A stretch of 64,000 nucleotides of DNA from Pleomorphomonas carboxyditropha (lineage in GTDB: Bacteria; Pseudomonadota; Alphaproteobacteria; Rhizobiales; Pleomorphomonadaceae). Every line of letters starts with the position of its first letter. Position 1 is the stretch's first letter. Location: the NCBI RefSeq assembly GCF_002770725.1, contig NZ_NQVN01000001.1:806001-870000 (forward strand). The letters are read 5' to 3'. This document shows positions 9,450-18,313 of the stretch, piece after piece. The position numbers were made by a program, and so were the translations under genes. Under the pieces are notes generated by a model. The model was given only the letters and a program-made list of their open reading frames with translations, ran no database searches and had not been told where the DNA came from.

Positions 9450-10700
9450 TCAGCCGCCGTATTCGATGATTTCGAGGCCGGCGTTGTAGTCGGTGGCATA
9501 GATCAGCCCCGCCGCGTCGACGAACACGTCGGCCGACTGGATCACCCTGGGACGGCCGGGGCGGCGGTCGGTCATGACGGTCGGCGCCGCCGGCACCAGC
9601 GCGCCGGTCTCGCGCGGGCGATAGGCATCGGAGATGTCGAAGGCGCGGATGCCGGCGTTCTGCCAGGAGGCGAAGATCAGCGTGTCGGAGACGAAGCTGC
9701 CGGGGCGGTTCTCGTGGAGATTGTGCGGGCCGAAGTGGCCGCCCTTCTTGGCGTAGTCGATCTCGTCCGGCACCGGCAGCGTCGAGATGGAAACCGGGTT
9801 GGACGGTTCGCGGATGTCGAACAGCCAGGTCAGCTTGCGGCCGTCCTCCTCGTTGTCGAGCACCGCCTCGTCGGCCACCACCAGAAGATTGCGCGCGACG
9901 AGCGGCAGCGCCGAGTGGGTGCCGCCACCGTAAGGCGGACACCAGTTGCGATGGACGATGAGCTTCGGCGCGGAACGATCTGAAATATCGAGCAAAGTCA
10001 GACCGCCGTCGCGCCAGCAGGCATAGGCGGTATCGCCGTGGACGAGGGCGTGATGCAGCGCCCAGCGCCGGCCCTCGGGGGCGTGAAGCACCTCGCCGGC
10101 CGCCTTGTTCATGCCGGTCAGCCACCATTTGCCGGCGATGAACGGCCTCTTCGGATCGGCGAGATCGATAGTGACGAAGATATAGTCGGTAAAGCCCGGC
10201 AGCAGCGCCGAGGCGTAGGCCCAGCGGCCGCCGACATACCAAAGGCGATGAAAGCCGATGCCGCCCGAGTCCAGTTGGCCGATCTTCTTCGGCCGGTCGG
10301 GGGTGGAGATGTCGTAGACGGTCATGCCGGCCGTCCAGGCCTGCTTGCCGCCCGCCCCGGCGAAGGTGTCGCCGATCGACTTGGTGTAGTAGACCTTCTC
10401 GTCCTGCGCGACATCGACGTCGGCGAACAGGTCGAGCGCGTTGATCACCAGCAACAGGTCATCGTGCGCCTGGAGATGGATGTTCCAGGTATTGTCCGGC
10501 GCCGGGATGTAGGTGACGTCGCCCGGTCGCCTGGGATCGCGGACATCGACGATCGAGAAGCCGCGCGACCAGGGATGGCCGACATAGGCGAAGCCGCGAT
10601 GCACCATCAGTTGCATGCCGTCGCCGCGGCCACCGATGTCGGAGTGGCCGATCAGCTTCATGTTGCGGGAATAGTCGGGGGTCGGCAGGTCGAGGCTCAT
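9450..10700 (-). CDS. LVIVD-repeat beta-propeller protein
   Basis: This 416-residue protein has repeated blades of the form GFSIVDVRDPRRP, MTVYDISTPDRP, IFVTIDLADPKRP, LTLLDISDRSAP and IRAFDISDAYRP, roughly 50-60 residues apart. This is the LVIVD repeat pattern of bacterial seven-bladed propellers. There is no clear signal peptide, so it is probably cytoplasmic. Its neighbours are a CUT2 binding protein upstream and an FAD dehydrogenase downstream, in one operon. Propellers of this kind may be lactonases or scaffolds; the sequence does not decide. Confidence 0.8.
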   Translation of the reverse strand: MSLDLPTPDYSRNMKLIGHSDIGGRGDGMQLMVHRGFAYVGHPWSRGFSIVDVRDPRRPGDVTYIPAPDNTWNIHLQAHDDLLLVINALDLFADVDVAQDEKVYYTKSIGDTFAGAGGKQAWTAGMTVYDISTPDRPKKIGQLDSGGIGFHRLWYVGGRWAYASALLPGFTDYIFVTIDLADPKRPFIAGKWWLTGMNKAAGEVLHAPEGRRWALHHALVHGDTAYACWRDGGLTLLDISDRSAPKLIVHRNWCPPYGGGTHSALPLVARNLLVVADEAVLDNEEDGRKLTWLFDIREPSNPVSISTLPVPDEIDYAKKGGHFGPHNLHENRPGSFVSDTLIFASWQNAGIRAFDISDAYRPRETGALVPAAPTVMTDRRPGRPRVIQSADVFVDAAGLIYATDYNAGLEIIEYGG

Positions 10701-10729
10701 CGGGGCACCGGCGAATGACTGAATGGGTA

Positions 10730-10752
10730 GGGCGCCGCGCGAGGCGACGCCC
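10730..10752 (-). repeat. Intercistronic stem-loop
   Basis: GGGCGCCGC (10730-10738) and GCGACGCCC (10744-10752) pair with one mismatch around a five-base loop. It lies between the CUT2 binding-protein gene and the propeller gene. There is no T-tract, so it is more likely an mRNA-stabilising or attenuating hairpin than a full terminator. Confidence 0.35.
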
Positions 10753-10778
10753 TTGCATGGATGGCAGGTGGCTCAGAA

Positions 10779-11819
10779 TTACTTCTTCGGCGCCGGAATC
10801 CAAGCCGCCGTGGCGGCATCGGAGGCGCTGAAGGCCGGGAATTTCTGCTGCAGGTCCTCGATGGTCTCGATCTTGTTGCTGATCAGGTCGTCGCGGGTGA
10901 CCAGCGTCGGCTGAAGGAGAACCGAATGGCCGGGGTCCTGGCCGGCGATGGCCAGCGACACGGCGCGGACGGCCACCTCGCCGACGACGGCGGCGTTGGT
11001 GGCGGCGGTGGCCACCCAGGCGCTGTCCGGCTCGATCATCAACTGGATGTCGGCGGTCGAGGTGTCGACGCCGTAGATCTTCACCTTGTCGGAGACGCCC
11101 AACTCGTCGGTGGCGAGCTTGACGCCCTTGGCGAACTCGTCCCACGGCGTGAAGATCACGGATATGTCCGGGTTGGCGCGCAGCACCGCCTTGGTCTGGT
11201 CGGCGACCGAGGCCGGCACGGTGTCGTTGACGACGCCCCAGACGGCCTTTTCGGTCAGCTTGTGCTTCTCGACGAACTCCTTGAACGCGGCATAGCGGCG
11301 GTCGAGCGGCGCGAAGCCGGCGACGTAGACGGCGCCGGCGGTGAAGCCGTCGCCCTTGTCCTTGACGGCCTGCTCGAGGACGAGGCGGGCCATGTCCTTG
11401 TCGCTCTGCTCGATCTGCGGGATGGCCGGGTTGTCGAGGTCGACGTCGTAGGCGACCACCTTGATGCCGGCGTCGAGCGCCTTCTGGGCGACGTCCTTCA
11501 GCACCTCGGGCCGGCCGTTGTTGATGATGATGCCCTTGACGCCGCGGTTGATCGCCTGCTCGACGAGATTGCGCTCGGTGTCGTTGTCGTTGCGGGCCTG
11601 CGACAGCGTCAGCGTGACGCCGAGCGCCACGGCCTGGCGCTTGGTGCCGGCCTCGAAGGCCTGCAGCCAGTCGCCGCTGCCGAGGAAGGAGACGACGGCG
11701 ATCTCGACACCACCCTTGTCGAAGGGGGCAGGGGCGCCGGCAAGGCCTTCGGCATTGGCCGGGGAGACGAGGAGGGCGGCGCCGACCGCGAGGCCGGCGG
11801 AGAGGATCGTGGTCTTCAT
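10779..11819 (-). CDS. CUT2 sugar-binding periplasmic protein
   Basis: This 346-residue protein has a signal peptide (MKTTILSAGLAVGAALLVSPANA) and the two-lobed ribose/galactose-binding (peripla_BP_4) fold. GIIINNGRPEVL near residue 97 and IFTPWDEFAKGV near 220 are ligand-cleft segments. In this operon the binding protein follows the ATPase and permease rather than leading. The ligand is unknown; the downstream hydroxy-acid dehydrogenase is the only clue. Confidence 0.9.
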   Translation of the reverse strand: MKTTILSAGLAVGAALLVSPANAEGLAGAPAPFDKGGVEIAVVSFLGSGDWLQAFEAGTKRQAVALGVTLTLSQARNDNDTERNLVEQAINRGVKGIIINNGRPEVLKDVAQKALDAGIKVVAYDVDLDNPAIPQIEQSDKDMARLVLEQAVKDKGDGFTAGAVYVAGFAPLDRRYAAFKEFVEKHKLTEKAVWGVVNDTVPASVADQTKAVLRANPDISVIFTPWDEFAKGVKLATDELGVSDKVKIYGVDTSTADIQLMIEPDSAWVATAATNAAVVGEVAVRAVSLAIAGQDPGHSVLLQPTLVTRDDLISNKIETIEDLQQKFPAFSASDAATAAWIPAPKK

Positions 11820-11855
11820 GGGGTTTCCGTTGTTTTGAGGTGAAAGGTCAAGCGG

Positions 11856-12890
11856 TCAGGTGCGGGCACGGCCGAGGCCGTAGGTCATGGCGAGCGCGCC
11901 GACGAGCACGGCGCCCTTCACGAAATCCTGCGTGTAGTAAGGGGCGTTGAGCATGGTGAGGCCGTTGAGCAGCACGCCGACGAACACGGCGCCGACCACC
12001 GTGCCGAACACGTTGGGCCGGCGCAGGCCGAGCACGGTGAAGCCGATCAGCGAGGCGGCGACGGCATCCATCATCAGCGACGAGCCGGAGGAGACGTCGC
12101 CGCGGCCGACGCGGGCGGCCACGACGATGCCGCCGATCGAGGCGAGCGTGCCCGAGATCACGTAGGACAGCACCTTCAGGCGGGCGGTCGAGGCGCCGGC
12201 GAGCCGGGCGGCCAGCTCGTTGCCGCCGGTGGCGAACAGCAGGCGGCCGACGCGGGTATGCTCGGTCAGCACGTAGAGCACCACGGCGACGACCAGCGTC
12301 AGCAGCACCGGCACCGGAATGACGCCGCCGACACTGGAGCGGCCGATCGTCAGGAACAGCGGGTCGTACTTGCCGAGGGCGGTGGAGCCGTCCTCCAGGA
12401 TCAGGCCGGCGGAGATGGAGCGGCCGGCCGTCGGGATGAGCTGCAAGCCGGTCAGCAGGAACATCATGGCGAGCGTCGCCAGCATGTCGGGGATGCGCAG
12501 CCGGACGATCAGGAAGGCGTTGATCAGGCCGACGGCGGCGCCGAAGGCCAGCACCAGCGGCACGGTGACGAACACGCCGAACCGCCAGACGATCATGGCG
12601 TAGCTCGCCGCCATCACCGACGAGGCGGCAACGGCGCCGACCGACAGGTCGAAGCCGCCGACCGCCATGGAAATGGTGACGCCGGCGCCGAGGATGGCCA
12701 CCACGGCCACCGCCTGCAGGATGCTCATCAGGTTGTTGATGCCGATGAAGGCCGGCTGGGCGAGGGTGAAGCCGATCATCAGCGCGGCGAGCAGAATGAA
12801 GATCGCGCCGTTGCGGACGACATCGCCGAGGCGATGCACCGGATGGGGGCCGGCCGCCGGGGCCGGCACGGCGTCGCTGTCGGACGTCAT
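11856..12890 (-). CDS. CUT2 sugar ABC transporter permease (RbsC type)
   Basis: This 344-residue inner-membrane protein has eight to ten hydrophobic segments and the RbsC signature GGFDLSVGAVAASS near residue 75. The start is the ATG at 12890, overlapping the end of the ATPase gene by four bases; the frame remains open far upstream, antisense in character. It forms the channel with the ATPase at 12887-14365. Confidence 0.92.
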   Translation of the reverse strand: MTSDSDAVPAPAAGPHPVHRLGDVVRNGAIFILLAALMIGFTLAQPAFIGINNLMSILQAVAVVAILGAGVTISMAVGGFDLSVGAVAASSVMAASYAMIVWRFGVFVTVPLVLAFGAAVGLINAFLIVRLRIPDMLATLAMMFLLTGLQLIPTAGRSISAGLILEDGSTALGKYDPLFLTIGRSSVGGVIPVPVLLTLVVAVVLYVLTEHTRVGRLLFATGGNELAARLAGASTARLKVLSYVISGTLASIGGIVVAARVGRGDVSSGSSLMMDAVAASLIGFTVLGLRRPNVFGTVVGAVFVGVLLNGLTMLNAPYYTQDFVKGAVLVGALAMTYGLGRART

Positions 12891-14365
12891 GGATGCGCTT
12901 CCTGAAGTGGATTGGGCCCGCCGGCGGCGGCGGGGACGAGGGAATGGCCGTCGAGCACCACGACGCGGTCGGCGACCTCGGCCGCCTCCTCGGGATCGGA
13001 GGTGGCGATCAGCGTGGCGCGGTCGGCGTGACGGCGAAGGATGGCGATGATGTCCTGGCGGGCGCCGAGATCGACGCCCTGGAACGGCTCGTCGAGCAGC
13101 AGCACGCGGCTCGGCTCGGCCTCCCAGCGGGCGATCACCGTCTTCTGCTGGTTGCCGCCGGACAGCGACCAGACGGAGGCGGCGGGCGAGGCGGCGCGGA
13201 TGCCGAGACGGGAGATGGCGCCCCTGCCTTCGGTGGTCTCGCGGTCGCCGAGGATGAAGCCGGACGGGAACCAGCGATCGAGGTGGGGCAGGCTGATGGT
13301 GGCGCGCACCGCCTCGCCCGGCCAGCCGGCCGGCATCAGCGACGTGCGATGGCGATCCTCGCCGGCCATGACGACGCCGGCGGCGATGGCGTCGGCCGGG
13401 TCGCGCGGCGCGTAGGGCCGGCCGTCGAGCCGCATCTCGCCGGCGGCGAAACGGCCCTGGCCGAAGATGCCGGTGAGCAGGCGGCTCTTGCCGGCGCCGA
13501 GCACGCCGGTGATCGCCACCACCTCGCCGGCATGGAGGTCGAGGTCGAACGGCCGGGCGTGCGGCAGCAGGCGGATGCCCCTGAGGCTGAGCACGGCCGG
13601 TCCGGCCGGCCGACGGGCGTCGGGGTGGGCGGCGGCGAGCGGCCGGCCGATCATCGTCTCGACGGCGGCGTCGAAATCGACCGGGCGGCGGAAGCTGCCG
13701 GCGTTGCGGCCGCCGCGCAGCACCTCGACCCGATCGGCCAGCGCTTCGAGGTCGGCGAGGCGGTGCGAGATGTAGAGGATGGCGATGCCGCGGGCGGCGA
13801 GGTCCTTCAGCACGGCGTAGAGCCGCCTGGCCTCGCCGCCCGACAGGCTGGCCGTCGGCTCGTCGAGAATGAGCAGTTCCGCCTTGCGGCCGATGGCGCG
13901 GGCGATGGCGACGAGCTGCCGGTCGGCGGCCGAGAGGTCGGCGAAGTCGCGGTCGAGCGGCAGGTCGAAGCCGGCCTCGTCGACAATGGCGCGCGCCCGC
14001 CGGCGCACGCTGCGGCGGCTCAGGAAAAAGGGCGTCGCCCGGTCGGCGTAGCGGTCGATGAGCAGCGAGTCGGCGACCGGCAGGCCGGGAATGCCGACGA
14101 CGCCGGTCGACTGGTGGACGGTGACGATGCCCGCCGCCGCCGCTTCGGCCGGCGAACGGGGCAGGAAGGACCGGTCGTGAAGGCGGATGTCGCCGGCGTC
14201 CGCCTCGATCACCCCTGACAGGATCTTCACCAGCGTCGACTTGCCGGCGCCGTTGGAGCCCATCAGCGCGACGATCTCGCCGGCCTCGACGTCGAGCGAG
14301 GCACCGGCGAGCGCCCGCGTCGACCCGAAGGCCTTGAAGACATTGCGAAGGGAAACGAGCGCCAT
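12887..14365 (-). CDS. CUT2 sugar ABC transporter ATPase (tandem ABC domains)
   Basis: This 492-residue protein holds two ABC domains, as in RbsA. The N-terminal half has Walker A GSNGAGKST, an atypical signature (LSAADRQL) and Walker B LLILDEPTASL. The C-terminal half has GVLGAGKSR and the signature LSGGNQQK. The start is taken as ATG 14365 (MALVSLRNVFKAFG); upstream codons look non-coding. It is the first gene of the CUT2-propeller-dehydrogenase operon. Confidence 0.92.
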   Translation of the reverse strand: MALVSLRNVFKAFGSTRALAGASLDVEAGEIVALMGSNGAGKSTLVKILSGVIEADAGDIRLHDRSFLPRSPAEAAAAGIVTVHQSTGVVGIPGLPVADSLLIDRYADRATPFFLSRRSVRRRARAIVDEAGFDLPLDRDFADLSAADRQLVAIARAIGRKAELLILDEPTASLSGGEARRLYAVLKDLAARGIAILYISHRLADLEALADRVEVLRGGRNAGSFRRPVDFDAAVETMIGRPLAAAHPDARRPAGPAVLSLRGIRLLPHARPFDLDLHAGEVVAITGVLGAGKSRLLTGIFGQGRFAAGEMRLDGRPYAPRDPADAIAAGVVMAGEDRHRTSLMPAGWPGEAVRATISLPHLDRWFPSGFILGDRETTEGRGAISRLGIRAASPAASVWSLSGGNQQKTVIARWEAEPSRVLLLDEPFQGVDLGARQDIIAILRRHADRATLIATSDPEEAAEVADRVVVLDGHSLVPAAAGGPNPLQEAHP

Positions 14366-14666
14366 CAGCCTGATCCGGGAAAGCCGGTCGCGAAAACCGG
14401 ATTGCCAGCCGATAGTATCGATGCGCCATTGGGGCACAAAGCATGGCGGGCGGATTGTCTAGCGAGGGAAGAGAACCCGAATCCTTTTCTCTGCCAATTC
14501 ATAGAATTTCATTCTCAAAAATGGACCTAATATCTCCGGTTGCATCGCGGGACCAATACGCCGGAAGCTTCGATGGAAAGCGCGCGCGCCTGTTCGTCGC
14601 AAAGCGCACCCTTGGCCGGAATCTTCAATAAAATCAGGGTTATCACCTATTCTTGCCTTTCGAAAT

Positions 14667-14715
14667 CGTCCGGATTTCCGGACGGTCGACGCCGGCCCGC
14701 ATCCGGAAGTCCGGA
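14667..14715 (+). promoter_or_regulatory. Paired palindromes, probable enhancer for the DctD-like activator
   Basis: Two copies of TCCGGA-N2-TCCGGA are present. The first sits in a perfect palindrome at 14667-14684 (arms CGTCCGGA and TCCGGACG); the second is at 14702-14715. Their centres are 33 bases apart, about three helical turns, and they lie roughly 65-115 bases upstream of the sigma-54 -24 element. That is the usual layout for NtrC/DctD-family activator sites. Binding by the regulator at 18310-19674 is inferred. Confidence 0.6.
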
Positions 14716-14777
14716 AGGGGCTTCGGGCCGGCTGAAAAAATAAATCGATAGAACAAACGTTTAGCCGGCGGCTCAAG

Positions 14778-14794
14778 TTGGCACGCCTGATGCC
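14778..14794 (+). promoter_or_regulatory. Sigma-54 promoter for the 2-hydroxycarboxylate transporter
   Basis: TTGGCACGCCTGATGCC matches the sigma-54 consensus: TGGCACG at -24 is exact, ATGC stands in for TTGC at -12, and the GG and GC are separated by exactly ten bases. Transcription would start near 14805. The downstream operon encodes a sigma-54-dependent activator, which supports the assignment. Confidence 0.72.
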
Positions 14795-14994
14795 ATTCCC
14801 TTGGCATGCGACGGCCGCCTTCCGAGGAGGGAACGAGGACGGAGGGTCGGGGCATGGTCGGTTCGTGAATGGGAGCCTCGGCGGCCGGAATTTGCGGATC
14901 GAAGCCATCCCGGCGCCGGAAACACCGGACGGCCGGACAGTCCAGGAGAGAGGCCCGCCACGGGGATGACGTGCGCCGGGCAGGAGGAACGAAT

Positions 14995-16326
14995 ATGACG
15001 GACATCACGCAAAACGACGCGGTCGCGACGGAGACGGGCGGCAGCCCTCTTTCCCGCGTCCTTGCCTATAAAGTCGGCCCGGTGCCGCTGCCGCTCTATC
15101 TCGCCATCGCCGCCGTCGTGTTCGGCGCGTCGGTGATCGGCAAGCTGCCGGCCGACATGATCGGCGGCTTCGCGGCCATCATGGTGCTGGGCTTCCTGCT
15201 CGGCGAGATCGGCGGCCGCATTCCCTACCTGAAGAGCATCGGCGGGTCGGCCATCCTCTGCCTGTTCGTGCCCTCGGCCATGCTCGGCTACGAGGTCATG
15301 AACCCGGCGACGTCCGACGCCATCAAGGCGGTGATGAAGACGTCGAACTTCCTCTACCTCTACATCGCCTGCCTGGTCACCGGCTCGATGCTCGGCATGA
15401 ACCGCAAGGTGCTGATCCAGGGCTTCCTCAAGATGTTCGTGCCGCTCGCCGTCGGCACCGCCGCCGCCGTCGCCGTCGGCGGGCTGGTCGGCGTGGCCTT
15501 CGGCTACGAGTTCAAGCACACCTTCTTCTTCATCGTCATGCCGATCGTCGCCGGCGGCATCGGCGAGGGCATCCTGCCGCTGTCGCTCGCCTACGCCGAT
15601 ATCCTCGGCACCGCCCAGCCGGCGCTGATCGCCTCGCTGATCCCGGCCGCCCTGATCGGCAACGTGGTGGCCATCATTTCCTCGGGCGTCCTGAAGCGCA
15701 TCGGCGAGAAGAAGCCGCAGTATTCCGGCAACGGCCTGCTGGTCCGCACCGGCGACGACAACGAGCTCCTGAAGGAGATGACCGTCGAGAAGAAGCTCGA
15801 GCTGCCGCTGATGGGCGCCGGCCTGCTGATGGCCTGCGCCATGTTCATCCTCGGCGCCTTCCTGTCGCCGTTCACCGGCATTCCCGGCCCGATCCTGATG
15901 ATCATCGGCGCGGCTGTCCTGAAGGTGTCGAAGCTGATCCCCGAGCGGATGGAGACCGGCGCCCACCAGATGTACAAGTTCATGACCACCAACATGACCT
16001 TCCCGCTCCTGGTCGGCCTCGGCACCCTCTACGTTCCCTGGAACGACCTGATCGCCGCCTTCACGCCCGCCTATTTCGCCATCTGCGCCGCCACGGTGCT
16101 GGCGATGGTGTCCTCGGGCTGGTTCATCGGCAAGCTGCTCAAGATGTACGAGGTCGAGGCGGCCATCGTCACCTGCTGCCACTCGGGCCTCGGCGGCACC
16201 GGTGACGTCGCCATCCTCTCGGCGTCGAACCGCATGGGCCTGATGCCCTTCGCCCAGATCTCCACCCGCATCGGTGGCGCCGGCATGGTGGTGCTGGCGG
16301 TGTTCCTCCTGAAGATCTTCGCCTGA
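14995..16326 (+). CDS. 2-hydroxycarboxylate transporter (2HCT family, CitS/CitN-like)
   Basis: This 443-residue symporter has about eleven membrane segments and the two reentrant-loop GGxG motifs of the 2HCT family: AGGIGEGILPLS near residue 187 and GLGGTGDVAIL near 400, the latter followed by RMGLMPFAQISTRIGG. Family members carry citrate, malate or lactate with Na+ or H+. AGGAGG lies six to eight bases before the ATG. Its own sigma-54 promoter is upstream and the DctB/DctD-like pair that probably controls it follows on the same strand. Which acid is carried is not visible. Confidence 0.9.
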   Translation: MTDITQNDAVATETGGSPLSRVLAYKVGPVPLPLYLAIAAVVFGASVIGKLPADMIGGFAAIMVLGFLLGEIGGRIPYLKSIGGSAILCLFVPSAMLGYEVMNPATSDAIKAVMKTSNFLYLYIACLVTGSMLGMNRKVLIQGFLKMFVPLAVGTAAAVAVGGLVGVAFGYEFKHTFFFIVMPIVAGGIGEGILPLSLAYADILGTAQPALIASLIPAALIGNVVAIISSGVLKRIGEKKPQYSGNGLLVRTGDDNELLKEMTVEKKLELPLMGAGLLMACAMFILGAFLSPFTGIPGPILMIIGAAVLKVSKLIPERMETGAHQMYKFMTTNMTFPLLVGLGTLYVPWNDLIAAFTPAYFAICAATVLAMVSSGWFIGKLLKMYEVEAAIVTCCHSGLGGTGDVAILSASNRMGLMPFAQISTRIGGAGMVVLAVFLLKIFA

Positions 16327-16350
16327 TCCTTAGCCTCCGGGCAAGCATCG

Positions 16351-16376
16351 GCCGTCCGGCTTTCCCGCCGGGCGGC
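16351..16376 (+). terminator. Possible terminator after the 2HCT gene
   Basis: GCCGTCCGGC (16351-16360) and GCCGGGCGGC (16367-16376) form a ten-pair stem with one wobble and a six-base loop. Only CTTG follows, so it may be partial or an attenuator. Confidence 0.4.
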
Positions 16377-16420
16377 CTTGCGCTATCGATGGGATACGGG
16401 AGCCAGCGGGAGGAGCCGTA

Positions 16421-18313
16421 TTGGCCGAGGAAGCCGAGAGCATCGCGCCGAAACGCCGCTGGCTGCGCCTTGCGGCGGTGCTGCCGCTCGCCGGCGCCCT
16501 TGCCATCGCGGCCGTCGTCGCCCTTGTCACCTATCGCGTCGCCTTCGAGCTGTCGCTGTCGACTACCCGCGCCAGCGCCGGCCACCGGCTCGACCTCTAT
16601 GCGGCGAGCTTCGAGCGCGAGGTCGGCCAATACGCCAATTACCCCTATGTCATGGCGCTCGACGGCACCGTCCTCGCCCTGCTCGGCAGCCCGACGGATT
16701 CGGCGCGCCGCCGCGCCGCCGACAGCTATCTCGAGGCGCTGAACGACCGTATCGGCACGCTCGACGCCTACCTGCTCGACAAGACCGGCCGGGTGATCGC
16801 CTCCAGCAACTGGAACAAGTGGGACAGCTTCGTCGGCCGCGATCTGTCCTATCGCCCCTATTACCAGAACGCCGGCGTCGGCCGGGTGAGCCGCTTCTAC
16901 GGCATCGGCACCACCAATCTCCAGCCGGGCTATTTCCTGGCGACGGCCATCGCCCGCGGCAACGACACGCTGGGCATCGGCGTGGTCAAGGTCAGTCTCG
17001 ACCAGCTCGAACGCTCCTGGGCGTCGGCGGAATCGCCGGCCATCCTCAGCGACGAGCACGGCGTCGTGGTGCAGTCCTCGGTGCCGGCCTGGAAATACGG
17101 CACGCTGCGACCGCTCGACGCGGCGGCGCGGCGGCAGATCGCCGAGGCGCAGCAATATAACGACCGGGCGCTGGCGCCGATCGGCCTGTCCACCCTGCGC
17201 GAGCTCGACGATCGCACCCACATCGTCCGCCTGCCGGGCACGGCCGGATCGGACGGCAGCTTCTCGACGGAGGGACTGTTTCTCGCCGAAAGCCGGGCGA
17301 TGCCGGATACGCCGTGGACGCTCACCGTGTTCACCGACCTCTCGGAAATGGACGACCTCGCGCGCCTGTGGGCGGCGCTGGCCGGTCTCGGCAGCCTGCT
17401 GTGCCTGGGCCTTCTCGCCGTCTGGCGCCAGCGGCGGCGGCATCTCGGCGAAATACTCGCCGCGCGCGCCGCGCTGCAGCAGGCCCACGATCATCTCGAA
17501 AGCGAGGTGGCCGACCGGACGGCGGCGCTGTCGGCCACCAACGAGCGGCTGCGCCGCGAGGTGGAGGAGCGCGAACGCACCGAGCGCACGCTGCGCGACG
17601 CGCAATCGGGCCTGGTGCAGGCCGGCAAGCTCGCCAGCCTCGGCCAGCTTTCGGCCGGCATCGCCCACGAGCTCAACCAGCCGCTCGCCGCCCTCGTCAC
17701 GCTGTCCGGCAATGCCGTGCGGTTTCTGGATCGCGGCGACCTCGACACCGTCCGCGGCAATCTCGAACGCGTCCGGCCGCTGGTCGAACGCATGGGGCAC
17801 CTGACGGGCGAACTCAAGACCTTCGCCCGCAAGTCGTCCGGCGAGCCGCAGCGGGTCGGGCTGCGCAAGGTGATTGACGACGTGCTGTTCCTGCTCAACC
17901 ATCGCCTGACGCGCGGGCGGGTGGCCATGACCATCGATATCGATGGCGGCGATATCGACCTCTGGTGCGACGCCAACCGCTTCGAGCAGGTGCTGCTCAA
18001 CCTGATCGGCAACGCCGTCGACGCCATGGAAGGAGGAGACGATCAGCGTATCATTCTTTCCGCCCGGCGCGAGGGCAGGTTCGTCCGCATCGACATCCGC
18101 GACAACGGACCGGGCCTGCCGCCCGAACGGCTCGATCACATGTTCGAGCCCTTCTTCACCACCAAGGCGCCGGGTGTCGGCCTCGGGCTGGGCCTGACGA
18201 TCTCCGCCGGCATCATCCGTGATTTCGGCGGCGAGCTCGTCGCCAGCAATGCCGAGGGGGGAGGCGCCGTGTTCTCGATGACCATTCCGACCGGCGGCGG
18301 GGAAGCGACATGA
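16421..18313 (+). CDS. Sensor histidine kinase (DctB-like)
   Basis: This 630-residue membrane kinase has a first transmembrane helix at about residues 15-38, a large periplasmic double-PDC sensor region, a second helix near 315-335, a coiled coil, and a kinase core. The phosphorylated His is His416 in SAGIAHELNQPLA; N-box NLIGNAVDAM and G-boxes DNGPGLPPE and GLGLGLTIS are intact. HELNQPLA is typical of DctB-type kinases. Start is TTG at 16421 behind GGGAGGAG. It overlaps the regulator gene by four bases. It probably senses an external carboxylate and controls the adjacent transporter. Confidence 0.9.
   Translation: MAEEAESIAPKRRWLRLAAVLPLAGALAIAAVVALVTYRVAFELSLSTTRASAGHRLDLYAASFEREVGQYANYPYVMALDGTVLALLGSPTDSARRRAADSYLEALNDRIGTLDAYLLDKTGRVIASSNWNKWDSFVGRDLSYRPYYQNAGVGRVSRFYGIGTTNLQPGYFLATAIARGNDTLGIGVVKVSLDQLERSWASAESPAILSDEHGVVVQSSVPAWKYGTLRPLDAAARRQIAEAQQYNDRALAPIGLSTLRELDDRTHIVRLPGTAGSDGSFSTEGLFLAESRAMPDTPWTLTVFTDLSEMDDLARLWAALAGLGSLLCLGLLAVWRQRRRHLGEILAARAALQQAHDHLESEVADRTAALSATNERLRREVEERERTERTLRDAQSGLVQAGKLASLGQLSAGIAHELNQPLAALVTLSGNAVRFLDRGDLDTVRGNLERVRPLVERMGHLTGELKTFARKSSGEPQRVGLRKVIDDVLFLLNHRLTRGRVAMTIDIDGGDIDLWCDANRFEQVLLNLIGNAVDAMEGGDDQRIILSARREGRFVRIDIRDNGPGLPPERLDHMFEPFFTTKAPGVGLGLGLTISAGIIRDFGGELVASNAEGGGAVFSMTIPTGGGEAT

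Larger units (their letters stand above)
14366..14994. other. Divergent intergenic region
   Basis: This 629-base stretch separates the CUT2 operon (reverse) from the hydroxycarboxylate transporter (forward). I see no convincing gene in it. Bases 14460-14660 are AT-richer than the flanks. The right half holds two spaced palindromes and a sigma-54 promoter described separately, leaving a leader of about 190 bases before the transporter start. Confidence 0.7.

Noticed and set aside
7940-9499. A 519-codon open frame antisense to the FAD dehydrogenase gene's coding frame
   Set aside because: Its translation is an Arg/Gly/Pro-rich low-complexity string with no domain motif; it is a by-product of high GC in the real gene.
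14773-16182. A 469-codon reverse-strand open frame opposite the hydroxycarboxylate transporter
   Set aside because: Composition (His/Asp/Gln/Gly-rich) is typical of antisense frames in GC-rich DNA, and the forward gene has clear family motifs.
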